The notes under the pieces are model-generated. The model made no database searches. It saw only the letters and a program-made list of their open reading frames with translations, and was not told the DNA's origin. The position numbers and the translations under genes are program-made. Shown here in pieces: positions 43,253-51,910 of a stretch of 64,000 bases of DNA (positions are counted from its first letter, which is position 1; each line of letters begins with the position of its first letter). This stretch comes from Nitzschia sp. DOCU1 (Eukaryota; Bacillariophyta; Bacillariophyceae; Bacillariales; Bacillariaceae). The stretch lies in NCBI GenBank assembly GCA_951394045.1, contig OX595994.1, forward strand, positions 62,001 to 126,000. The letters run 5' to 3'.

Positions 43253-44602
43253 ATGTCATCATCCACGACGCCCGACATAAAGCCCACGATCCGTACGGTA
43301 ACTGTATTTTTGACGCTTTGTCCAGAGAACTTTGATGTGACGTGGGGAAGTCTCTTTTCCACAGGAGATCTCGATGCTAAAATCAGCAAGTGTGCCCAAT
43401 TGCTCCGAGACGCACAGGCCGAGTTGCAGTCGCAAGGTTATGTCGTGCAAACGCTCCGGATTGCCACCAATCCTTTTGGAGAGTGGATGACTAGCGATTC
43501 TTCTGCAAACACAAGCAAGAAACAGAAAAAAGCATCCGAGACGACGACCAGCAACGCCGACGACTCACAAATCCAGCCAACCAAAAAACTCAAAGTCGAC
43601 AAACTCAATCGCCTACAACGTCTAGATCAACTCTTGGCGAATCATGGGATTGAATTTTGTTCGGTCGGACCCGCCAAAACTCTAGAGGAAACCAAGTTGT
43701 GTGTCGATATTGTCGCACAATCCCATCGATTTTCGTGTTCTACCGTCGTCGAGGCCGCCAATGTCACGCAAGCCCAACATGCTGCCGATACCGTCTTGGC
43801 CATTTCTAAATTACAAGATGGCAAACATGTACAAAATGGACTGGGCAACTTTCGATTTTGTACGGCTTCGTATTGTCAACCGGGCATTCCCTTTTTTCCT
43901 GCTGCTAGCAAGGCATCGTCGTCAGCAAACAACAAAGACGACAATCGTCTCTCATTTGCGATTGGATTGGAAAATGGACCCGTAGCAACCAAATTGTTAA
44001 AGGATTGCAAAAAAATTGCCAATATCGATACTACGTTTAAAATGGGGTATGCCAATCTAGTGGCACCTATTCAAGACATTGCACTCAAAGTTGCTCGCGA
44101 CGCACCAGGAGTGGACTATTTGGGTATGGATACCAGTCTCAATCCATCTTTAGTCGATGAGGGGGGTTCCGTGGCAGCGGCCATGGAATGTTTAGAAGAA
44201 GTTGCAGTCTTTGGGGGACCCGGAACCTTGGCGGCTGCGGCGGCGATTACCAAGGCATTGCAAAGTTTACCCAACATTACACGAACCGGCTATTGCGGTC
44301 TCATGTTACCCGTTTGTGAAGATGCAAGGCTAGCCGACTTAGCCAACAAGTCGCAACTACGGATTTCCAATGTGTTGAGTATAAGTAGTGTTTGTGGAGT
44401 GGGGGTGGATACGGTTCCTGTACCAGAAACGATATCCCGCGACGAATTGACGTCCTTGATACTGGACGTGGCGGGGATTGCAGGACGATGGAATAAGAGT
44501 TTGAGTTGTCGTGTCTTTCCAGTTCCAGGAAAGAAACAGGGGGAGCGAACCGAATTTGACTCGCCCTACATGGTCAATTGCAATGTATTTGGATTGGAAT
44601 AA
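43253..44602 (+). CDS. DUF711/UPF0210 family protein
   Basis: 449 aa from the ATG at 43253 (ACC before ATG), intronless. The N-terminus IRTVTVFLTLCPENFD starts the family domain. A Lys/Ser/Thr-rich insertion (about residues 85-120) separates it from the second part, which has GIEFCSVGPAKTLEET, LGNFRFCTASYCQPGIPFFP, LSFAIGLENGP and the Gly/Ala-rich VAVFGGPGTLAAAAA followed by ITRTGYCGLMLPVCED. The end reads SLSCRVFPVPGKK then FDSPYMVNCNVFGLE. The family is widespread in bacteria and archaea (about 450 aa there too), is structurally related to glycyl-radical enzymes without evidence for a radical glycine, and has no known reaction. Found next to an LtrA-like gene in divergent orientation. Confidence 0.75.
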   Translation: MSSSTTPDIKPTIRTVTVFLTLCPENFDVTWGSLFSTGDLDAKISKCAQLLRDAQAELQSQGYVVQTLRIATNPFGEWMTSDSSANTSKKQKKASETTTSNADDSQIQPTKKLKVDKLNRLQRLDQLLANHGIEFCSVGPAKTLEETKLCVDIVAQSHRFSCSTVVEAANVTQAQHAADTVLAISKLQDGKHVQNGLGNFRFCTASYCQPGIPFFPAASKASSSANNKDDNRLSFAIGLENGPVATKLLKDCKKIANIDTTFKMGYANLVAPIQDIALKVARDAPGVDYLGMDTSLNPSLVDEGGSVAAAMECLEEVAVFGGPGTLAAAAAITKALQSLPNITRTGYCGLMLPVCEDARLADLANKSQLRISNVLSISSVCGVGVDTVPVPETISRDELTSLILDVAGIAGRWNKSLSCRVFPVPGKKQGERTEFDSPYMVNCNVFGLE

Positions 44603-44650
44603 TACTATAGTGTTCTTTCGAGCTAGTTCATTTCAATGCTTTCGTCCCCA

Positions 44651-44825
44651 CTAATCCGCAACCTGATTGAAATACCGAAATACTTGTTTCTCCATTCCGA
44701 ACGAGAACAAGACGGACTTCCTTAAAACGCTGCGAAGTTTCTGGCGCAGAAGGAGCTGACCAGGTTCCAACAAGAGTGGTTCTAAAGCTGATTTCATGCG
44801 AGCGTCCCCAAGGATCCACTGCAAG
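44651..44825 (-). pseudogene. Duplicated 3'-end fragment of the GT47 gene
   Basis: The sequence encodes MKSALEPLLLEPGQ, LLLRQKLRSVLRKSVLFSFG and MEKQVFRYFNQVAD, nearly repeating the C-terminus of the neighbouring exostosin (MKSALESLLMEPGQ, LRLRQKLRSVLKMSVLFSFG, MEKQAFQYPDAVA). DNA identity is high over about 150 bp (44660-44810 versus 44920-45072). It lies downstream of the complete gene on the same strand and has no start or catalytic part of its own. Confidence 0.8.
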
Positions 44826-44870
44826 ACATTTATTTGGTAATTCTTGTGGAGAGGCGACTTGTCGATCAAT

Positions 44871-46634
44871 CTACCAATGAACCGATTCATGCCTCGCATG
44901 GACCAACAACGCCGCAACCGCATCGGGATACTGAAACGCTTGCTTCTCCATTCCGAACGAGAACAAGACGGACATCTTTAGAACGCTGCGAAGTTTCTGG
45001 CGCAGACGGAGCTGACCAGGCTCCATCAAGAGTGATTCTAAAGCTGATTTCATGCAAGCCAAGCCACACTCTCCGTCGACTTCCACTACCAAATCTTGAT
45101 AATCAACTCCCATGTCAGGATACCCCTTAAAGCTTCCCTTGGCAAACGGTAGATACTCCGAAATGTCTAACGTGCGCGAAGCAAAGTAGCTAGTTAGGTT
45201 GCGAGTAGGATCTTCAGGATGGGGCCATCGGTACGCCAGGACTACCGGAATGCAGCCGCTCATGAGGGCGTCGAAGAATCGTTTCTGATTGGGTGTGTCG
45301 CCACGTAAGCAAGGACAAAAGATGGACTTTCGATAGAGATTCATTGTTTCTTGTTCATCGGGTAGCTTACGGCCGTCAATAACATTGATCTGGAACGGCA
45401 TGCCGCCAATCTCATCACCAAAAAGTGCGGTTGTGTTTTCCACAAACGCTACGCGTACATCGCGGTTTCCGCTGATTTTTGCCGCCATTACGGCAGCCAT
45501 AGAGTAGCTCTTGCTCTTCAAATATTCACTAAAGACTTGCTCGTCCGATAGGACTTTGTCATTTCGACGATGTAAGTACGATGGCTGATATTCCCAGTTG
45601 GTATTGACGTATGGCATGATAAACGGCTTTCCACCCTCGGGCCGAGTAGGAGTGTTGACGGTTGCTACGAGTGCCTTGTTCGAAAGGTCACTGATAGTTC
45701 CAAAGCTACTCTGAAAGAACACGTGTCTGTGCTGATCTTGTAGACGGGCATGGTCGTAGGCTCTGTTCAAGGCCGAAGCTGTTGTAGCATTAAGGGGGGA
45801 TTCATCCTTGACGTGGTCGTAACCAAAATATGTCAGGTTGGAAAGAAACCCTTTTGCCAGCATTTCTAGACTCATGAAATCGTTAAGGTCGGTTCGTCCT
45901 CTTTTATTGCCTTCATAATATGCGTTGGTAGCAAACGGAACAATAAACAGCGAAGCTTCATCCGGATCCAAAGTGTGGAGCGTCCCAGAACGGTCGGATT
46001 CCTGGTAGTTCTCAAATAGCCGGCTTAGCACTCCATCGGCATTGCGGTTGTGCCGACGGGCACTAAAATGTTTTGGTGCGGACTCCTTTGGATTGCATAT
46101 TTTTGCACCCCAATCACAAAAGCGATTCTCGAATTCTCGAAGGGACATGTGTTTGGGTCTGTATTTCCTTTGTGCCAAACGAAACAAACGTTTTGTCTGA
46201 TAATCGGAAGGAAGCTTGTAGATGTAGAGACGGAGGTCTCCCCCAGGAAAGTCATTGATATAGGCTTTGGCTGATTCTGGTGGTAAGAGTAGATTCACGA
46301 TGCGGTCGAAGACATTCAGTGGTTGTTTGTTGTTGAATTGAGCATCTGAGGTCGACGCGGCAGTCGAACTCCAAAGTTCGGGCCTCGCCTTTGTTTCATG
46401 TAGCGAGGACAACGAACTAGGGGTTAACACCAAGGCTTCTTTTCTTAATAGCTTCATTTTTGTGTCACGAAACAAGGTTCTGCTTTGCACAATAAATAGG
46501 CGATGCTGAAAGTAGAGACACACGCATATCAAAGCTGTTAGAAGCGCCTGGACTCTTATCCTCGTCATCCGCACCCTTATCCTACATGTCTGGACAGATT
46601 GAGACGCAACGCTGTTCGAGGTCCTTATCGTCAT
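44871..46634 (-). CDS. Exostosin-like glycosyltransferase (GT47), type II membrane protein
   Basis: 587 aa from the ATG at 46634, intronless. A short cytosolic N-terminus is followed by a signal anchor (VQALLTALICVCLYFQHRLF, about residues 28-47) and a lumenal stem. The catalytic region starts LRLYIYKLPSDYQTK and has the exostosin features: DPDEASLFIVPFATNAYYEG, then HRHVFFQSSFGT, a basic HRRNDKVLS segment, and the nucleotide-sugar region YRKSIFCPCLRGDTPNQKRF, FDALMSGCIPVVLAYRWPHP. GT47 enzymes build heparan, xyloglucan, xylan and similar glycans in the Golgi; the sugar used here is unknown. The C-terminal ~50 residues have a degenerate second copy just downstream (44651-44825). Confidence 0.85.
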   Translation of the reverse strand: MTIRTSNSVASQSVQTCRIRVRMTRIRVQALLTALICVCLYFQHRLFIVQSRTLFRDTKMKLLRKEALVLTPSSLSSLHETKARPELWSSTAASTSDAQFNNKQPLNVFDRIVNLLLPPESAKAYINDFPGGDLRLYIYKLPSDYQTKRLFRLAQRKYRPKHMSLREFENRFCDWGAKICNPKESAPKHFSARRHNRNADGVLSRLFENYQESDRSGTLHTLDPDEASLFIVPFATNAYYEGNKRGRTDLNDFMSLEMLAKGFLSNLTYFGYDHVKDESPLNATTASALNRAYDHARLQDQHRHVFFQSSFGTISDLSNKALVATVNTPTRPEGGKPFIMPYVNTNWEYQPSYLHRRNDKVLSDEQVFSEYLKSKSYSMAAVMAAKISGNRDVRVAFVENTTALFGDEIGGMPFQINVIDGRKLPDEQETMNLYRKSIFCPCLRGDTPNQKRFFDALMSGCIPVVLAYRWPHPEDPTRNLTSYFASRTLDISEYLPFAKGSFKGYPDMGVDYQDLVVEVDGECGLACMKSALESLLMEPGQLRLRQKLRSVLKMSVLFSFGMEKQAFQYPDAVAALLVHARHESVHW

Positions 46635-47211
46635 ATCAATAGTCAAATGCTGATCTGAATTGTGTTTTGCCGGAGAAACGACAACAAGGGAAGGACGAGA
46701 CGAAGGCAATGAGTCGAAAGGAGACGTTGCCTTTGCGGTGCCTGCTAGCTTGGGGTCGTCTCATTTTTGTAATGAGTGGTGCCGTTTGTGCATGCCGAGG
46801 AGGCGTGATTTAGTATTGGGCGATATTCATGTCAGCTTATCCATTTGCTGGAACGCGTGCCGGCGAGAAATGACGCACAGTCGTGGAGGGATTGAACTTT
46901 TTGGATCGTGCATCCCCGACCTCCGTACGATCATAGAGACTTATCAAACGTGCCGTAGCTACCGGTAGTCCAATGGTCACCTATTACAGTGCTACTACCA
47001 GCTAGAACGTTATAACAATTGGGGCTTGCAAGAAGGTCCATTGTGCTAATATTTATAGAAGGAAGCAGTTTGCGAGGGGCTTTTTTAAACACCTGCTAGC
47101 ACCCACGTCTCTTGCTATCACGTCGTGAAGTGATATGCGGTTTTCCTGAGCGAAACAACCAACATAGCTCTATTCTATAGTGACATATATTGACATAGCG
47201 TTGAAAAAGAA
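46635..47211. other. Intergenic region
   Basis: 577 bp upstream of the GT47 gene with one CTACCGGTAG palindrome (46959-46968). No gene supported. Confidence 0.4.
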
Positions 47212-47751
47212 TCATGGGGGTAGAGTCCCCTGAAGCTGGTGGCCATCGTCTCCTTTCAAATCTTGCCATTCTTCGTTCTCAAACGCCAAAAAATCGTCCC
47301 CAACATGCATCCCTGATTCCGGAAGAACGGTGCTGCATAACATAGCCCCACGGCGATACCACTGGGCCGGCGCTGATTGATAACGATCCGTGCCCTGATT
47401 CATGTTCGATTCATCATCGCCCCCGCTGCTTGTAGCTCTAATCACGGAGGGAATACGACGAGGTAATCTTGGCGGAACACTTGTCTCCGTTCTTTCCAAA
47501 TCACTGGCGGCTGTCCAGCGAGAGCTGTTCGATTCCGTCGTTTGCATGGATGATAATGACGATTGAAGCGCACCATCTGAATCCTGCAATGCATTCGTCT
47601 TCGCAAACTGTGCCAGCTGTAGGGAGTCCTCGCTTTCCAGTCGAGCCACTTGTGAAGACCGATAACATCGACGCAGCTTCGGATCAGAACATCGCTGATC
47701 ATTGACGGGCGGGTCCACAGGAGCTATAACAAAGACTCGTCGTTTCGGCAT
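47212..47751 (-). CDS. Small basic/Ser-rich hypothetical protein
   Basis: 179 aa from the ATG at 47751. It begins MPKRRVFVIAPVDPPVN, continues with a Ser/Gln-rich middle (DGALQSSLSSMQTTESNSS) and a basic PPRLPRRIP, and ends with a more hydrophobic, acidic part (AMLCSTVLPESGMHVGDDF, LAFENEEWQDLKGDDG). No helix, signal peptide or known motif. Being a gene rests on the ATG, length and amino-acid composition; I cannot name a family. Confidence 0.4.
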   Translation of the reverse strand: MPKRRVFVIAPVDPPVNDQRCSDPKLRRCYRSSQVARLESEDSLQLAQFAKTNALQDSDGALQSSLSSMQTTESNSSRWTAASDLERTETSVPPRLPRRIPSVIRATSSGGDDESNMNQGTDRYQSAPAQWYRRGAMLCSTVLPESGMHVGDDFLAFENEEWQDLKGDDGHQLQGTLPP

Positions 47752-49190
47752 GGTCGGTATTTGCAATTTTATGGGTTAATCTTGGTTGGTAGAGGCTTCT
47801 GATAACAACGAAGTTTACTCATCGCACCATGTGAGTCGTCCGTTGCGATGAAAGCGAATAAAAATGTGGCGACCAGTGTGTGCTTTCCCCGCACGATCGA
47901 CCGCAATAGATAAGGCTATGCCAAATGCGAACGGAGTCGTTTCAAAACACGTAGCATTAATTTTGTGTATGCCTGAAAGCGTCTCCGCGAATTCAAATAA
48001 CAGCTGGCGGCTCCGGGATGGTGGGAGAACCTTCTATTTCGTTATGTGTTATTGCATCTCCGATAATTCTCAAAGCTACGAAACTACGGAATTTCGAGTA
48101 GCTATCGCTCGGTTCTGGAAATGCTGTTTGGTCGCCCAGGGTTCGTCGCGATAAATCCTAAACCAAACATAATAGCCGACTCGGAACTGCTCTGGAGTCA
48201 CTAGTTGATGTTGGAGAACGTTAGTTGCGTTAATAGCGTGGGTTAAGTGCCTCGAGACATAAGGCTCACAGATGTTTCGTCAGCTTCTTGCACGTATCCC
48301 CACAATCGTGCTTTTCCTACAGTTTGAGAACTATGAGAACGAAAGACTACGGTAGGTACTATGTTTGGGGAGAGTTGCAATAGGTATGCATGTTTCGCAG
48401 AGGTTGGAGAACTGAACGGTCGATACATTACTGCACAACTACACGGAAAGGATGCAAGGCTACTCTCTACTAGAGAACGGACGAGTTGCACTGTAGCGGC
48501 ACCACAGAGGGGCGACTACGACGGTAAGTGCTATTAGCAGAACCCATGCATAATTCTAATAGAAGAAGCGTTTCGAATCGTTCCTCTTTCCATTGTTATC
48601 TACTACTAGTAGTAGCATGTATCGGTACTACAGGCAAACTATGATCATAATAGGCATGGATAGCTAGCTAGCTAGTCGTCGAATTAATCGAGTATCGTCG
48701 GTCGACGTTTGCATCGATTTACCTACCTACTACCGGTAGCACCGATACTAGTAGAGCTACTACTAGCATTCATTCTGCTGGCGGTGGAACATTGTTCCTC
48801 TCATCTACCGGTAGTAGTAGGATTAGGTATCGCCGTAAAAGTGGAGGCAGTACTACGCAAGCTTGCTTGCCTGTTACGATTGTCAAGCTAAAGTCATGGC
48901 CAAGATTGCTAGATTTCCATCTACTTCAATTGTGCTATTTGGTGGACCAGGTCGTTAAATTGTTCAGCTAGAGTTGCCCCGACACAACGGCGCCCCATCA
49001 TGCAAGGTGACGGCGGTCAATTATAGTATTTATACAGTTATACTACTTGTAGTTGGTAGCCATGCATACGCTATGTTAGCTGCTACTAGCCACTCAGTTT
49101 CAAACTCTAGTAGAGAGGAACGGTCATGGCAGCAGCCGCCTTTTGCTTTCCAGCAAATAGACGATTCCATGTCATCACACATGACTTTTA
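47752..49190. other. Gene-poor stretch rich in short palindromes
   Basis: 1.4 kb without a supported gene. 48540-48840 is dense in CTACTACTAGTAGTAG, TAGCTAGCTAGCTAG and two CTACCGGTAG palindromes (48730-48739, 48805-48814), all able to fold back on themselves. Confidence 0.45.
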
Positions 49191-49831
49191 TTATTTCGAT
49201 TGTTGTTGTCGTCGTTCACTTCTTCCTTCTCTCATGCATCTGGCAAAGCATCCCACAATTAACCACAATATTTGTGTGACAATCAAGTAGGTAGCGCCAT
49301 TGCCATAGTTGCAGCTGTACATGTCACAAATTTCCGATAACCAAATCACATACACCAACGCCAAACAAATTTGGACTCCTGCCGCCGCAATATCCATAAT
49401 CAATCCCGTACAAGGCAATACAAATAGACATTGTTTGCAAAAGCCAAACACCAACAAAATCAATCCAAATCCAAAACTCATGAGACTGCACACCCGAGCA
49501 CATTTGAATGCGGCGTCTTGAATGTCTCGATTGGCAATCGTGTCGCTAATATCGACACATTCGTTGGAGTCATCGAGGGGATTGTTGAATTGAAATAATC
49601 CCACCGAGCCTACGGTTTGACCACCTTGTTGCAAGTCCAACAAATCACAAGATTTGACCAACAAGGCATTTGTGACCACTGCATCAACGGAAGAAGAAGA
49701 AGAAGAAGAAGAAGAAGAAGAGGTGAGCGAACGGCGCCGCAGAACAATCTATGCACAAAAGGAAGCAACGTACCTGCCGCCACGGCGGATCCTAGCACTA
49801 GAATTTCAAAGACTACACCGACTAATCCCAT
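49191..49831 (-). CDS. Four-helix membrane protein, two exons
   Basis: Exons 49831-49774 and 49678-49191 (95-bp intron, GTACGT...GCAG, phase 1, joining AAG-V-VTNALL), 181 aa. Helix 1 (GVVFEILVLGSAVAAG) lies in the tiny first exon. A Cys/Asp-rich loop with CDLLDLQQGG and ECVDISDTI follows. Three further helices are FGFGLILLVFGFCKQCLFVL, LIMDIAAAGVQICLALVYVI and YLIVTQILWLIVGCF, with a short basic C-terminus (RCMREGRSERRQQQSK). Small four-helix proteins of this kind are frequent in diatoms and have no known role. The intron's polypyrimidine tract is a pure CTT microsatellite. Confidence 0.7.
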
Positions 49832-50161
49832 GGTGTTGCTACAGTGATTCGTTTACAATCTATATGGCTGTCGTTCTTTGTCTTTCTGCATGCATGGTTG
49901 TGTTCTTTCTGTCGTGACTGGTATTGACATGAGAATCGCAACGCCCAAAACGTCGGCGGCAATAAAACGAGGTGCGCCCCCATGGTCGAACGGAAAAAGA
50001 TCGCGCGAGCGAGCAAGCAGGGCATGCGCCGTCTGTACCTGATACGACGATCGGCGGCGGGTGTCTCTCTCGTCGGCATGACAACGATCGGAGCACCAGC
50101 ACCATGACCTTCATTTGTGTTGCAGCAACATCCTATTGATCATTGTCATTATTCTCTCAAC
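49832..50161. promoter_or_regulatory. Short divergent promoter region
   Basis: 330 bp between the four-helix protein and the SAP30/SGF29 fusion, transcribed away from each other. No clear motif was seen. Confidence 0.35.
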
Positions 50162-51124
50162 ATGGTAAAGGCATCTTCCTCCGCCCCCGCACAGGTACCT
50201 TCCAGTGTGAGCGGCAGTGATCGTTATGAAGTCCTTGCGGCTTCGGCGCCTCACAAGCGCAAGCAAGGCCCGAAACATCATTCGCGAAGTTATCCGCGAG
50301 GAGTCGGCTTGGATTTTCGTAAATTAGCGGGCTTGACATTGGCGAGTTACATTGATCATCACGGTGCGTGACAGTATATTGTATTGTATTGTGTAGATGT
50401 GGTTGCAGTAGTAGTAGTAGTCTCACTCACTCACTCAATACGAACAGGCGTCAATGTCCGATCCGAAGCTCCGCCGAGTGAACTCGCCGTGGCGGTCGCG
50501 CGTCACTTTGAAGGCATGGAAGTCGACGAAGAAGAGTGCATTTCTGGCTTTTTGCAGCGTCTCGAGGCAGGTAGTACGGCCACTACGGAATATCAACGCC
50601 AAACGCAACATTACGATGGGCATCGTCCTCATCCTAAACGTAAACGCACCAAATGGGCGGCCCGACCCGGTGAACAAGTCGCTGCCAAGGTCACTCGCAC
50701 AGACGAAAATGGATCGTGGATTTTGGCCAGTGTGCAACGTTTCTATGCCGACACGGAAACCTACGACGTTCAAGATGAAGATGATACTTCCAAATTGATA
50801 CGATTGCCTTGGAGTCATGTCATGCGCTTGAGTACCGGCGCCGAAGGTTGCTTTCAAAAGGGAGCCGATTGCATGGCCATCTTTCCGGAAACAACCTCGT
50901 TCTATAAAGCCAAAGTATCCAAATCGCCCATTTGGAAATTGGATCATGGTGTACCGACCGTCAAGGAAATCATTGTCAAATTTGAAGACGATGAAGATGG
51001 ATCGGGCAAAACACCGCATCGTCGAGTGCCGTCTCGTTATGTCATTCCAGTCCCTCATCAATACTTTTATGATGAAAGTGAAGATGTCGATTTGACTCCA
51101 CCAGGAGCCATTGTGGCGAAATAA
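50162..51124 (+). CDS. SAP30-like plus SGF29 tandem-Tudor fusion, chromatin reader
   Basis: Exons 50162-50363 and 50448-51124 (84-bp intron, GTGCGT...ACAG, phase 1 through the Gly of DHHG-VNV), 292 aa. Residues about 38-85 (YPRGVGLDFRKLAGLTLASY, IDHHGVNVRSEAPPSELAVA, VARHFEG) read as a SAP30-type Sin3-binding segment: LDF.KL....L..Y...........L...VARHF. A basic linker (HPKRKRTKWAARPGEQVAAK) leads to an SGF29 C-terminal domain: EQVAAKVT, WILASVQRFYADTETYDVQD, LSTGAEGCFQKGADCMAIF, PETTSFYKAKV, and IIVKFEDDEDG. SGF29 is the SAGA subunit that reads H3K4me2/3 through tandem Tudor domains; SAP30 is a Sin3/HDAC subunit. The Tudor part is clear; the Sin3-binding call is weaker. Confidence 0.75.
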
Positions 51125-51910
51125 AAACTGGGCTTGGGAAACGACAAGAAGAAATACTATACTATACCATACTACTAATACACATCTTGGATTGTTTGTA
51201 AAGACTAGTGTAGGGTGCAAGTTGGTTCGGGAGCCTCGAAACAGCGTTGCTTCGTCGTCGCTTTACTAACATACTGTACAATCACGTACGCGGATACGTG
51301 TAGTAGGAGCAGAAAGACTAGATTGTAGTGGCACTCGCGCCCCCACATGCTAGCTACCTCTAGCTAGTCGATGGCGTCCACATCCACATTGCCTTGCACG
51401 ACAGTCATTGCTACGATACCGGTAGCTAGCTAGTACCGGTAGTAGGTTGCATATCTGCTAACTACCGTCAGAATCGATGGAGGCGAGCTCTGCTGTCCGC
51501 CTACTACTAGTAGCGCGAGATCCGTGGGCCAATACCTGTCTGTATGCTGCCTATCGACCAAAGAGATAGAACGGGAGACGAAGAACTGTTAGGTCGCGAG
51601 AGAATGGTTCTTGAAATGAAATTGACACTTTTAGACTTATGCCGGCGGTGGTCGTAATGCCAGTTTGGTTTTGTCATCGAATTCACGTACTTTCAAATTT
51701 AACCAGACCTGCTGTAGCCCCGCTTTCATCGGCGAAGAAGAAGTAGAAGCAAATGCGTTTTGGCGGGCTTTGGGGAATGAACCAACATCCCCATAAGTCC
51801 ACGGAGCGTAGCCGGTTTTCCAAGCTGTAGCGACGCAACCAAACTCTCCGCATTTTGATCGTTCGGTGACCAACCTCCATCCCGACTAACCTTACTATTG
51901 CTTTACCATC
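51125..51910. other. Intergenic region
   Basis: 786 bp. It contains TAGCTAGC runs and TACCGGTA cores (near 51418 and 51434). No coding frame is supported. Confidence 0.4.

Noticed and set aside
47864..48154. 96-aa plus-strand frame
   Set aside because: No ATG context, domain or targeting features above background.
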